DNA of 64,000 bases, taken from assembly GCA_016716135.1 (NCBI GenBank), contig JADJWX010000004.1, positions 62,001-126,000 on the forward strand, given 5' to 3'. Within the stretch, counting starts at the first letter, position 1; each line of letters starts with the position of its first letter. This DNA is from Lewinellaceae bacterium (GTDB taxonomy: Bacteria; Bacteroidota; Bacteroidia; Chitinophagales; Saprospiraceae). The notes under the pieces were generated by a model, which made no database searches, was not told where the DNA came from, and worked only from the letters and a program-made list of their open reading frames with translations. Positions 19,618 through 28,022 of the stretch are shown one piece after another. The translations under genes were made by a program, and so were the position numbers.

Positions 19618-20433
19618 ATGAAAATTCCATTTTGGCTTATTGCCCTGCTCTTTGTAGGCTATTCGATCTGGGCCGTCAACAAATGGCATTGCGTGCAATG
19701 TCAATGTTGCGACGGGCAGACGCCGCCTGCCGAAGCAGCAAAAAAAACAAGTGGGGTTCCGCTATTTAGCTGGAATGCCGACAAACCCGAAGCCGACGCC
19801 AATTTTGATGCCTGGAAAAAGGCCCTCATTGGCAGCGGCGGGCAGGGCGACACCTTGCAGATCACCGGTTGGTACCGGGCCGGCGAAACAAACAACACCA
19901 AAGCATCCGATCTGGGGATGGCCCGGGCTGAAGCCCTGAAGGCGATGATGATGCCCGGTGTGCCCGATAGCCGTATCCACCTCAGCTCCAAACTGGTGGA
20001 AGACAGCCTGGCCGAAGGTGGCCCGGCCCGCGAATCCGCCGGCTTTTCCTGGATAAAGATGGTGCTGGCACAGGAAGCGGGGGCGATTATCGAATCGGAC
20101 AACGACGTGACCTTCCTTTTTCCGTTTAATTCAACAGAAAAAGACAAGGACCCTGAAGTGGATGCATACCTGAAAAAACTGGTGGACAAGCACAAAACAA
20201 CCAGTGCCACATTTGTTGTGGTCGGGCATACCGACAATGTGGGCGAACCCGACGACAACATCAAACTCGGCATGGGTCGTGCCAAGGCAATCGCCAAATT
20301 TTTACAGGACAACGGCATTGCTGCCAGCCGCATCAAGGTCGATTCAAAAGGCGAAGCCGAACCAGTGGCCAGTAACGATACCGACGACGGCCGCCATCAA
20401 AACCGGCGCGTCGTGCTCACCACCAACAATTAA
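19618..20433 (+). CDS. OmpA-family C-terminal domain protein
   Basis: The 271-residue protein begins with a hydrophobic segment (FWLIALLFVGYSIWAV) that could be a signal anchor, followed by a Cys-rich stretch HCVQCQCCDG. Residues about 160-270 are a clear OmpA-like peptidoglycan-binding domain: VVVGHTDNVGEPDDN, a Gly-rich helix GMGRAKAIAKFL and the closing HQNRRVVL. Residues about 60-125 (DTLQITGWYRAGE, LGMARAEALK) look like a degenerate first OmpA-like half. It probably links the envelope to peptidoglycan. The gene ends 21 bp before the helix-hairpin-helix gene, so the two likely form one transcript. Confidence 0.85.
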   Translation: MKIPFWLIALLFVGYSIWAVNKWHCVQCQCCDGQTPPAEAAKKTSGVPLFSWNADKPEADANFDAWKKALIGSGGQGDTLQITGWYRAGETNNTKASDLGMARAEALKAMMMPGVPDSRIHLSSKLVEDSLAEGGPARESAGFSWIKMVLAQEAGAIIESDNDVTFLFPFNSTEKDKDPEVDAYLKKLVDKHKTTSATFVVVGHTDNVGEPDDNIKLGMGRAKAIAKFLQDNGIAASRIKVDSKGEAEPVASNDTDDGRHQNRRVVLTTNN

Positions 20434-20454
20434 TTAGTCAAAACAAACTCAACC

Positions 20455-21111
20455 ATGCTTTTCTCTTATATCCTTCTCCATGTTCCGTCTTTCACGGACA
20501 ACCTGCCGGTTGGCCTGGCACTTTGCATCGTGCCGTTTATCCTGGGCTGGCTGGCCGCCTATGTGTACCACAAAGTTTCCGCACTTCGGACCGAAAACAC
20601 CGAATTGAATGCCAAAGTGAAGGAGCAGACCAATGAGATCACCGAACTGCGCATGAAAATTTCGCAATTGGAAGCCGATCTTGAAAGCAAAAACAACGCG
20701 CTGCGCAAAGCCAAGGATGACCTTATCATGTGCGAAAGCGAGCGCAACGCCCTGCGCGAACAGACCGAAGACGGCGGCAAAGCCAAAACCGCAACCAAAG
20801 CAACAGCCGCAAAAGCACCGGCGGTCCCAACGTTCAACTTCGCCGGTAAAAAATTCAAAAAAGACGACCTGCAAATCGTCGAAGGTATCGGACCGAAAAT
20901 TGCCGAATTGCTCAATAAAGCCGGTATCGAAACCTGGGAACAACTGGCCATGACCTCGCCGTACCGCCTGCGCGAAATCCTGGACGGCGGCGGATCGCAG
21001 TTCAATATTCATGATCCGGAAACCTGGCCGCAACAAGCCGACCTGGCCGCTACCGGAAAATGGGACGACTTGAAAAAATTGCAGGATGAACTGGACGGCG
21101 GGAAGGCCTAA
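20455..21111 (+). CDS. Membrane-anchored helix-hairpin-helix protein
   Basis: This 218-residue protein has an N-terminal transmembrane segment (NLPVGLALCIVPFILGWLAA), then a coiled coil from about residues 35-95 rich in Glu, Lys and Asn. An Ala/Lys/Thr-rich linker follows, and then a C-terminal domain with DLQIVEGIGPKIAELLNKAG, a helix-hairpin-helix of the DUF4332 or L21-related kind that is often annotated as DNA- or protein-binding. The end WDDLKKLQDELDGGKA is typical of these proteins. It follows the OmpA-like gene by 21 bp. Its function is not established; a joint envelope-scaffold role is inference. Confidence 0.8.
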   Translation: MLFSYILLHVPSFTDNLPVGLALCIVPFILGWLAAYVYHKVSALRTENTELNAKVKEQTNEITELRMKISQLEADLESKNNALRKAKDDLIMCESERNALREQTEDGGKAKTATKATAAKAPAVPTFNFAGKKFKKDDLQIVEGIGPKIAELLNKAGIETWEQLAMTSPYRLREILDGGGSQFNIHDPETWPQQADLAATGKWDDLKKLQDELDGGKA

Positions 21112-21116
21112 AACAA

Positions 21117-21194
21117 AACCTGTCAGGTCCGATCTTAAAAAAAATGGCCACGCCGAGGCGTGGCCATTTTTTTTAAGATCGGACCTGACAGGTT
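21117..21194. terminator. Perfect 78-bp palindrome between convergent genes
   Basis: Arms of 38 bp are perfectly complementary around a GA centre. The core includes an A8 and a T8 run and the GC-rich ATGGCCACGCC. The structure overlaps the TAA stop of the RND pump gene (minus strand) and starts five bases after the stop of the plus-strand gene, so it can terminate both. The outer arm AACCTGTCAGGTC matches the palindrome at 11712-11791. Confidence 0.85.
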
Positions 21195-24100
21195 AGGCAT
21201 GCTCCACCCGAGGCGCCAGCAACTTGTACAACACCGGCGTCACAATCCGCGACAACAACGTGGAGGAAATCAAGCCCCCGATCAATACGTATGCCAGCGG
21301 TGAATACAGCGGGTTTTCCTCAATGGCCAGGGGCGTCAAACCGCCGATTGCGGTGAGCGAGGTCAGTAAAATCGGCACAAAACGGATCTCCCCGGCTTTC
21401 TGGATCGCATCATCGAGCGATTCCCCTTCCACCCGCAACTGGTTGGTAAAATCGACCAGCAAAATCGAGTTTTTCACCTCGATACCCATCAGCGCGATCA
21501 GACCCACCACCACGGTGAACGAAAACGGATAACCTGTGATCAACAGCGCCAGCACCGCGCCGATAATTCCGAGCGGAATCACCGACAACACAATGATGGT
21601 GCTCCGGAATGTTTTGAACTCCAAAATCAGCACGGCCAGCAAACCGAAAATGGTGATCAAAATAATTGTACCCATACCGCCAAACGAACGCTGGCTGGTT
21701 TCCACCTCCCCGGCAATCACGTAGCGGGTACCTTTCGGCCAATCCATTTTTTCGAGGTTCTCCTGAATAGCGGAGTTGATGTCGCCGGCAAAAAAGCCGC
21801 TTTTCACGAACGCAGTAACGAGGGTATAGCGGTCTTTGTCGTAGTGCGTGATGGTGTTAGGCGAGCGGTCAAACTCAAGCGTGGCTACCTGATTGAGCGG
21901 CACGGAGGCGCCCGTCAGGCTGTTTACGTAAAGGTTTTTCAACACATCCAGCCCGGCAAATACCGTTTCTTTCGGCAAGGTCACGGTCAGGTTGTAGGCA
22001 TCGCCGTCGGGGTTGGTGAAACTGCCCGCATTCAAACCGGCTACCGCCAGACGGACCATCCGGTCGATCTCGGCAACCGGAATACCGAGCGAAGTCGCTT
22101 TGTCCTTGTTGATCTTTACCCGCAGGTCGGTTTTGATGGTAGCGATCGGGTTGTCCACATAAATTGCCCCGGGAATACCGGCCACCATTTCTTCCACCCG
22201 GCCGGCTACCGAACGCAACGTGTCGAGATTTTCACCAAAAATGCGCAGCGCAACCGGCGCCTCAATGGGCGGCCCCTGCTCGAAGTTTTTCACCGTGATC
22301 ACCGCGCCGGGCATGTATTTGAACTTGTCCCGGAGTTCGTCGATCAGCGCCACTTTCACGGGCGGCGGGGTACGCTCCTGCAACTGCACCAGTATCTGAC
22401 CGTAGTCGGGGCTCTCGTTCCGCGGGATAACGTTGTAGTAAATCCGGGGGTTACCGCGGCCCACGTTGGCCATGTAGGAAACAATACGCGCCGAAGCGCC
22501 ATGCCCCGGGTACAAGGAAGTTTGCAGCTTGACACCGGGGTTTTCGCCCGGCTCCAGGTTTGTTTTTTGCGCCAGCGGATTAGCCTTGATTTCATCGGCC
22601 AGGTAGGTTGCGAGCACCGAATCCACCTGATGCATCACGCGGTTGGTCTGTTCAAAATTGGTGCCCGGCGCCGTCTCGATATCGATGTAAAACATGGGCC
22701 GTTCACTGGCCGGAAACACCGTAAACCCGGCCCGGCCCGCCAAACTCAACACCCCTGCAAAAATGGCGACGGCCACCACCATCGTCCAACGCGGGTACTG
22801 CAAACCCAGGTGCAACAAGGGCGCATAGGTTTTGGAAATCGCCCATTTCATGCCGCGCAGGAACAAATTGCCGCGCGGGTCGTGGTGCTCGGCCAGGAGC
22901 CGGCTGCCCAAAAACGGCACGATCGTCAGCGAGACAAACAACGAGGCCAGCACTGTGGTCACCACCGCCATAGGCAGGCTGCGGATAAAGTCGCCGGCGG
23001 CTTCGGGCAAAAATACCAGGGGCAAAAAGGCCAGGATGAGTGTGGCCGTACAACCTAATACCGCCAGTCCGATTTGCTTGGTGGCCAGAATAGCGGCCTC
23101 CCGCCTTTTGTAACCCTCGCGGAGCCAGCGCTCGATATTTTCCACGACAACGATGGAGTCGTCGACCAGGATACCCAGCGAAATGATCAGGCCGACAATG
23201 CTGAGCTGGTTCAGCGAGTAGCCCAGTTGGTCGAGCGCAAACAACCCGATGGAGATGGACAACGGAATGGAGATCATCACCACCAGCGAAGCCCGGGTGC
23301 CCAAAGGCAGCAGCGTGAGCAAAACCAGCAAAATGGCGATGGCAAAATCTTTGGAAAACCGGCCCAGGCGCTTGTGCACGGAGTCGTTTTGGTCAAAAAC
23401 CTTTTTGAAATCCATGTTGGCCGGCAGGCCCGATTGGTAGGTAGCCAATACCTTGTCGACTTCTTCACCCACATCAAAAATATTTTGCCCGTTTTTCATA
23501 CGCGCCGTAACCAACACACATCGCGCGCCATTGAAACGGGTAAAATGGCGGGGTTCCTCGTAGGCGTAGTTCACATCGGCGAGGTCTTTCAGGTAAACGA
23601 TCTTCCCGTTGTTGGCAAACACGATGGTGTTGCGCACCTCATCGATATGCTCGTAGTCGCCGCTGGTTTCTACAAAAAACTGGCGTTCGCCGACATTGAC
23701 CGAACCGCCCGGAATCGAAATATTTTCACTCTGCAAGGCGCCCAACACCCGGCTCACCGGGATGCCTTCGGCCGCCATGCGCGGCAGGTTGAGGCCGATG
23801 CGTACTTCGCGCTCGGGGAAACCGTAGGTGTCGGCGCCTTTGAGGCCCGTTATTTTTTCGAGCATATCCTCCAGCCGCTCGGCTTCCTGGCGCATTTGAT
23901 CCCAGGAGGCGTTTTCCGAAATTATTGCCATTTGCATCATGGCCACATCGGAGGCGGAAAACCGCTGAATATCGATCCGGTAAATATCCTGGGGCAGGTC
24001 GGAGCGCAGGGCATTGATTTCCCGCACCACTTCCTCGTATTTTTTATCGGGATCCTGCCCGTGTTTGAATTCGAGGGTGAGCACCATCAGGCCGTTGGAC

Positions 24101-24351
24101 GATACGGAGCGCATCCGGTCGATATTTTCCAGGGCGCCGAGTTTGGCCTCCACCTTGTCGACAATTTTATCCTCGATTTCAGCCGGGCCCGCGCCGGGGT
24201 ACAACATGATTATGGTGAAACCGGGCGCTTCAAATTTGGGGTCTTCCGCCCGGGGCATATTCAGCAGGGAGCCGATACCCAGGGCCATCACCGCCAGAAA
24301 CACGATGAAGGTAAACTGGCTGTTTTTAACGGAAAATTCGGCAATTTTCAT
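21193..24351 (-). CDS. RND efflux transporter, inner-membrane permease
   Basis: This 1052-residue protein has the usual length of an AcrB/HAE1-type permease. TM1 is at residues about 12-30, then a porter domain beginning RAEDPKFEAPGFTIIMLYPG. A membrane block at about 335-475 includes TM4 with GILVDDSIVVVENIER, where the two Asp are the proton-relay residues. A second porter half and a second membrane block (FSFTVVVGLIALMGIEVKNS) follow. It would export small molecules by proton antiport in a tripartite complex with the adaptor and TolC-like proteins encoded just upstream. The substrate cannot be told from sequence. It is the last gene of the operon and ends in a strong palindrome. Confidence 0.93.
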   Translation of the reverse strand: MKIAEFSVKNSQFTFIVFLAVMALGIGSLLNMPRAEDPKFEAPGFTIIMLYPGAGPAEIEDKIVDKVEAKLGALENIDRMRSVSSNGLMVLTLEFKHGQDPDKKYEEVVREINALRSDLPQDIYRIDIQRFSASDVAMMQMAIISENASWDQMRQEAERLEDMLEKITGLKGADTYGFPEREVRIGLNLPRMAAEGIPVSRVLGALQSENISIPGGSVNVGERQFFVETSGDYEHIDEVRNTIVFANNGKIVYLKDLADVNYAYEEPRHFTRFNGARCVLVTARMKNGQNIFDVGEEVDKVLATYQSGLPANMDFKKVFDQNDSVHKRLGRFSKDFAIAILLVLLTLLPLGTRASLVVMISIPLSISIGLFALDQLGYSLNQLSIVGLIISLGILVDDSIVVVENIERWLREGYKRREAAILATKQIGLAVLGCTATLILAFLPLVFLPEAAGDFIRSLPMAVVTTVLASLFVSLTIVPFLGSRLLAEHHDPRGNLFLRGMKWAISKTYAPLLHLGLQYPRWTMVVAVAIFAGVLSLAGRAGFTVFPASERPMFYIDIETAPGTNFEQTNRVMHQVDSVLATYLADEIKANPLAQKTNLEPGENPGVKLQTSLYPGHGASARIVSYMANVGRGNPRIYYNVIPRNESPDYGQILVQLQERTPPPVKVALIDELRDKFKYMPGAVITVKNFEQGPPIEAPVALRIFGENLDTLRSVAGRVEEMVAGIPGAIYVDNPIATIKTDLRVKINKDKATSLGIPVAEIDRMVRLAVAGLNAGSFTNPDGDAYNLTVTLPKETVFAGLDVLKNLYVNSLTGASVPLNQVATLEFDRSPNTITHYDKDRYTLVTAFVKSGFFAGDINSAIQENLEKMDWPKGTRYVIAGEVETSQRSFGGMGTIILITIFGLLAVLILEFKTFRSTIIVLSVIPLGIIGAVLALLITGYPFSFTVVVGLIALMGIEVKNSILLVDFTNQLRVEGESLDDAIQKAGEIRFVPILLTSLTAIGGLTPLAIEENPLYSPLAYVLIGGLISSTLLSRIVTPVLYKLLAPRVEHA

Positions 24352-24425
24352 GGCGGATAGATTGTATTTGGACGGATTGGGTCAGTTGTGTTTTTTTTAA
24401 AAATCCAGGTAATTTCAGCGGTTTG

Positions 24426-25547
24426 TCACTGCTTCCGGTTTGGCTTTTTCGCCGGCTTATTCCATTTTTTTACTTTCTTTTTCTCCGTCAAATACGGCGC
24501 CCCGGAGGTAATTATTTCGGTGGTCTCGGGCAGGCTTTCGGCCAAAACGGCCAGGCGCCCCTCCAGAAAGGCCACCCGAACAGGCATTTTTTGTACGCTT
24601 TCGCCATCCGGCTGCAGGGCAAATACAAAGGCTTCCTGTCCGTCGCCTTCGATGATGGCCTCCACAGGCACCACGGCGTAGCGGCGGGCTTGTTGCGGCG
24701 AAATATCCACCTGGGCAAATAGCCCGGGTGCAAAGCGTTTGCCCTGCGGGCGAATACGAATTTCCACCGGATACAGGCCATTGGCCGGGTCGGCGGCGGG
24801 TGCCAGGTCGGAAACCCGGCCCTGAAATACCGTGCCGGGGTGTGCATCCATCGTTACTTCGGCAGGCATGCCGGTGCGCAGGCGCGCCCAATCGCGGTCG
24901 CTCACATTGACCTTCACGACCCAGTCATCGGTACCCGTTTCGAACAATACAAAAACCGGCGTACCCGGACCGGTGATCTCCCCGGCATTCATCAGTTTTT
25001 TGATGATCTTGCCGCCGCGCGTGGCACGGATTTCGGCATACTGCTGGTTGAATTTGGCGATGCGCACGCTTTCTTTGGCAACATCGCGGCCGGTAGTGGC
25101 ATTTTGCAGCAGTTCGAGCGTCGCACTGCTGTCGCGATACAGGCCTTCAACCCGGCTCAGGTCGCGCTCGGCTTTGAGGAGCGCCTGGTTGGCCTGACTC
25201 ACCTGGGCGTCAATTTCCGTTTTATCGAGGGTAGCGAGCAGCTGGCCCGGGCGCACGACATCGCCCTCGTCTACCAAAATTTTACTGATCACCCCGCCGA
25301 TCTTGAAGGCCAGGCGTTGCTCTGCCGAACTGGTCAGCATGCCGCTGGCATGTACGGGCAGATCGATCAGCTTTGATTGAACGTGCGCCGTGTTTACGGG
25401 AATGCGTTCGTCGGTCGGGTTTTGGGTTTCTGATTTTGTTGGTTCGGCGGATGAGGGGCCGCAACCGCCAAGCAGGTAAATAAGGCCGGCGACGGCAAAA
25501 ACGACGAGGAGAACCGGGGCGAGCGTTTTTATTTTTATGTTTTTCAT
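24426..25547 (-). CDS. RND periplasmic adaptor (membrane fusion protein)
   Basis: The chosen start at 25547 (MKNIKIKTLAPVLLVV) gives a lipoprotein signal with LLGGC, Cys about residue 29; a longer frame from 25574 begins inside a hairpin. The 373-residue protein shows the HlyD/AcrA plan: a barrel-sandwich half motif GVISKILVDEGDVVRPGQLL, an alpha-helical hairpin (QANQALLKAERDLSR), the second lipoyl half and a beta-barrel (GRVSDLAPAADPANG). It bridges the permease and the outer-membrane factor. The gene follows tolC-like 25703 and precedes the permease by 74 bp, so all three are one operon. Confidence 0.9.
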   Translation of the reverse strand: MKNIKIKTLAPVLLVVFAVAGLIYLLGGCGPSSAEPTKSETQNPTDERIPVNTAHVQSKLIDLPVHASGMLTSSAEQRLAFKIGGVISKILVDEGDVVRPGQLLATLDKTEIDAQVSQANQALLKAERDLSRVEGLYRDSSATLELLQNATTGRDVAKESVRIAKFNQQYAEIRATRGGKIIKKLMNAGEITGPGTPVFVLFETGTDDWVVKVNVSDRDWARLRTGMPAEVTMDAHPGTVFQGRVSDLAPAADPANGLYPVEIRIRPQGKRFAPGLFAQVDISPQQARRYAVVPVEAIIEGDGQEAFVFALQPDGESVQKMPVRVAFLEGRLAVLAESLPETTEIITSGAPYLTEKKKVKKWNKPAKKPNRKQ

Positions 25548-25565
25548 GATTTTTCTATTTTTTTT

Positions 25566-25675
25566 CCCAGGCATGAAGGCCTGGGCGGAGAAATTTTTAC
25601 ATCGCTTTTCTGCTTTGCTAAAGGCAATAGGTTAAAATTTGATCCGATTCTTAGCCCAGGTCTTCAGGCCTGGGC
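25566..25675. repeat. Paired CCCAGG/CCTGGG hairpins
   Basis: Two small inverted repeats lie between the outer-membrane-factor and adaptor genes: CCCAGGCATGAAGGCCTGGG at 25566-25585 and GCCCAGGTCTTCAGGCCTG-type at 25654-25675. Their loops carry GAAG and CTTC, so they are also inverted relative to each other. A separate small palindrome GATCTGACAGATC is at 25688-25700, next to the stop of the 25703 gene. Confidence 0.6.
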
Positions 25676-25702
25676 CGAGTTTTCGCGATCTGACAGATCC
25701 CG

Positions 25703-27067
25703 TTACTGGCCGGCCGCATTTTGCAGGGCGGCTTCTTTGATCAACACATCCGACCAGGCCAGCAGGACTTGTAACTCTGCCGTGGTCAGGCGGTTTTCGG
25801 CATCAAGAAACTCTACCAGAAGCGCCTGGTTTGCGCGGTATTTGTTGTTGATTATTCGAAAACTTTCCGCGGCTGCACGCCGGCCTTGCTGGGCGGTAGT
25901 CCAGGCGTTACGGGCATTTTCCAGTTCATTCCAGGCTTGCGTCACTTGAAGCGTAATTTGTTGTTGGACTTCGCTGTGTTGTTGCCGGAGTTTTTCGGAT
26001 TCGATCCGAGCCTGCTGGATTTTGCTTTTGGTTTGGTTGCCGTTGAAAATGGTATAGTTCAGTCCGACCTGAACCAGGCCGTACATCTGGTCTTCATTAA
26101 ACTTGTAACCAAAGCCCTGAAAGCCGAGTTGACCGCCGATAAATACTTCCGGAAGCATGCGTTTGGCTTCGTTGAGCCGGACGGCAGTTTCAGCGGCAGC
26201 CTGTCCTGCCAGCAAGGCCCCGGGTTCGTGGCGGCTACCCAGGGCGCCCCGGATCATGTCGGCACGGTCGTAGGCGCGCACCGATTGGGCAAGCAGGGTC
26301 GTATCGATGATCACAGGTTCCTGCAAGTCCCTGTTTAGCAGAAAGTTGAAGTATGCGCGGGCGGAATTTTGCTGGCTTTGCAGGCTGTAAATTTCATGTT
26401 CAACCTTGCTCAACTCGTAGTCGGCAGTGGCCACAACATCGCGGGTGGCCACGTCATTGTCGACCAGGGATTGGTTGAAACGGCGCAGTTCGCGGAGCAC
26501 TTTTTGAGCATTTATCCAAATTTTCTCGGCCTCAAGCGCCTTCAGGTATTGCAGGTAAGCCTCTGTGATCTGGTAGCGGAGCGCATGTTCGTACGCTGCT
26601 TTTTGTGCCGTTTTACTTTGCACCTGGTGTTGTTTGATCTGCCGGTTGTACTTCAGGTCGGAATTGAACAGCGGATAGGTAACGTTCAGGTAGGTTTCAT
26701 GAAAATTGTCGGGTAAAAACCGCTCGTTCACATTGCTGATCTGAGGAAACTGGTTGGTTTGAGTGAGTTGATTGAGGGTGGTGTAGACCGGATTGAGCAA
26801 ATCGCCGACCGGAATGGCGATGTCCCGCCCCCCGGCAGACCGGGTGTACGTGGCCTTGAACTGCACCGTCGGGTAAAACAGGCTGCGCGCTTCCCGCATG
26901 GCTTCCAGGCTGCGTTGCACATCGAGGTTTTGCTGTTGCAAGGCCAGGTTGTTGGCCAGCCCGGATTCGATGTAGGCCTCCAGGATAGGAACGGGCTGGG
27001 CATCGGCAACTGTACCGGCAAAGGCCGTAAACAGCAGTTGAATGGAAATGACAAGGTTTGTTTTCAT
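25703..27067 (-). CDS. TolC-family outer-membrane efflux factor
   Basis: The 454-residue protein starts with a signal peptide (NLVISIQLLFTAFAGTVADAQ). Two repeats of the OEP type follow, with long amphipathic helices such as LQQQNLDVQRSLEAMREARS and QQHSEVQQQITLQVTQAWNE. It forms the outer-membrane channel-tunnel of the tripartite pump. Its length and helix pattern fit TolC/OprM-like proteins. It is the first gene of the efflux operon, downstream of a TetR-type operator at 27084-27104. Confidence 0.9.
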   Translation of the reverse strand: MKTNLVISIQLLFTAFAGTVADAQPVPILEAYIESGLANNLALQQQNLDVQRSLEAMREARSLFYPTVQFKATYTRSAGGRDIAIPVGDLLNPVYTTLNQLTQTNQFPQISNVNERFLPDNFHETYLNVTYPLFNSDLKYNRQIKQHQVQSKTAQKAAYEHALRYQITEAYLQYLKALEAEKIWINAQKVLRELRRFNQSLVDNDVATRDVVATADYELSKVEHEIYSLQSQQNSARAYFNFLLNRDLQEPVIIDTTLLAQSVRAYDRADMIRGALGSRHEPGALLAGQAAAETAVRLNEAKRMLPEVFIGGQLGFQGFGYKFNEDQMYGLVQVGLNYTIFNGNQTKSKIQQARIESEKLRQQHSEVQQQITLQVTQAWNELENARNAWTTAQQGRRAAAESFRIINNKYRANQALLVEFLDAENRLTTAELQVLLAWSDVLIKEAALQNAAGQ

Positions 27068-27083
27068 CGTTTACAATGTTAGA

Positions 27084-27104
27084 ATACTGAACAGTGTTTA
27101 GTAT
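27084..27104. promoter_or_regulatory. TetR-type operator before the efflux operon
   Basis: ATACTGAACA-G-TGTTTAGTAT is a 21-bp palindrome with one mismatch, 17 bp upstream of the outer-membrane-factor start. The core TGAACAnTGTTTAGTA recurs at 27875-27895 before the tetR gene. A shared site next to both promoters is the usual arrangement for local TetR repressors. Confidence 0.7.
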
Positions 27105-27221
27105 CGGGCACAAAAAAAAGCACCTGCACGGTGCGATTCCATCAAAAGATGTTGAATGGTTGGTTCCGGGGATTGAAGCGTAATTTTCACTGTATGACTG
27201 ACCGGGGCGACAGGCGAAACG

Positions 27222-27833
27222 TTACAAACTTTCCGCCATTTTTACGATCATGGTAAAAGACTTCTGCGCCAGCGCTTCGCGTTTTTCCTCCGGATACATA
27301 CGCATGCGTTCGCGTATAAACAAGGAGACCAGTCCGTGCGCGTGGCACCACAGTGTATAGGCAATCGTTTCGGTGTCCGTACTTCTAAAATAACGTTTGT
27401 CCACACAGGCCTGAACCGTTTCCACAAAAAAAGAATGCGTAGCCAGGCCGAGCTGCCAACACTCCTGATTTTCAATGTATTCCATAGGCGCCCGGGTGAT
27501 AAACAGGAGGTCGTACATATCCGGGTGTTTCATCCCGAAATCGATATACCGGCGGCCGAATTCCACGAGGCGTTCCCAGGGGTCTTCGATACCTGCAACC
27601 GGCATGAGGTGATCCCTTTTTAAGGCCGCCGCTTCAAACTGGAGGGCAAAAAAGAGCTCGCTCTTGTCTTTAAAATACAGGTAGATCGTGCCGGGGCTGT
27701 ACTCGATGGCTTCGGCAATATTCCGGATACTTACGCCATCGTAACCGCGCTCCCGGAACAGCTGCAAGGCTGCATCGAGTATACGCTGCCGCATGGCTTC
27801 TTTTTCCCGCTCTTTTCGTTGTGTGATTCCCAT
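27222..27833 (-). CDS. TetR-family repressor of the efflux operon
   Basis: The chosen ATG at 27831-27833 gives MGITQRKEREKEAMRQRIL, 203 residues, the usual TetR length. Residues about 14-60 are the DNA-binding domain: ILDAALQLFRERGYDGVSIR, then the recognition helix region YSPGTIYLYFKDKSELFFAL. The C-terminal half is variable and would bind the inducer, probably a pump substrate. The gene lies 155 bp upstream of the outer-membrane-factor gene in the same direction, and matching palindromes flank it on both sides, so it likely represses itself and the pump. Confidence 0.92.
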   Translation of the reverse strand: MGITQRKEREKEAMRQRILDAALQLFRERGYDGVSIRNIAEAIEYSPGTIYLYFKDKSELFFALQFEAAALKRDHLMPVAGIEDPWERLVEFGRRYIDFGMKHPDMYDLLFITRAPMEYIENQECWQLGLATHSFFVETVQACVDKRYFRSTDTETIAYTLWCHAHGLVSLFIRERMRMYPEEKREALAQKSFTMIVKMAESL

Positions 27834-27856
27834 GGTTCCTTTAGTATGGCGCAAAA

Positions 27857-27895
27857 ATACTAAACAGCAAAAAATTAATGAACACTGTTTAGTAA
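27857..27895. promoter_or_regulatory. TetR-type operator before tetR
   Basis: TTAATGAACA-C-TGTTTAGTAA at 27875-27895 is palindromic and shares TGAACAnTGTTTAGTA with the site at 27084-27104. A perfect extra half site ATACTAAACA is at 27857-27866. The site lies 42 bp before the tetR ATG, fitting autorepression. Confidence 0.7.
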
Positions 27896-27920
27896 AAATC
27901 GTTCTTTAATTTATATTTTT

Positions 27921-27928
27921 TAACTTTG
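27921..27928 (+). promoter_or_regulatory. Candidate -7 box for the 28023 regulator
   Basis: TAACTTTG matches TAnnTTTG exactly, 95 bp before the ATG at 28023. No TTTG is present at the expected upstream spacing, so the call is tentative. Confidence 0.3.
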
Positions 27929-28022
27929 GACAAATCGGGGTCGCCCGGTTTTAATCCACAACAAATTGTAAAGCAATCCCTGACCAATAAATTTAATACC
28001 GGTCCCAAAAACTGATTTAACC

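Noticed and set aside
21844..24360. Two plus-strand frames (about 400 codons each) across the RND pump gene
   Set aside because: The minus-strand frame is a full-length RND permease with all expected motifs; the antisense frames are shadows of high-GC codons.
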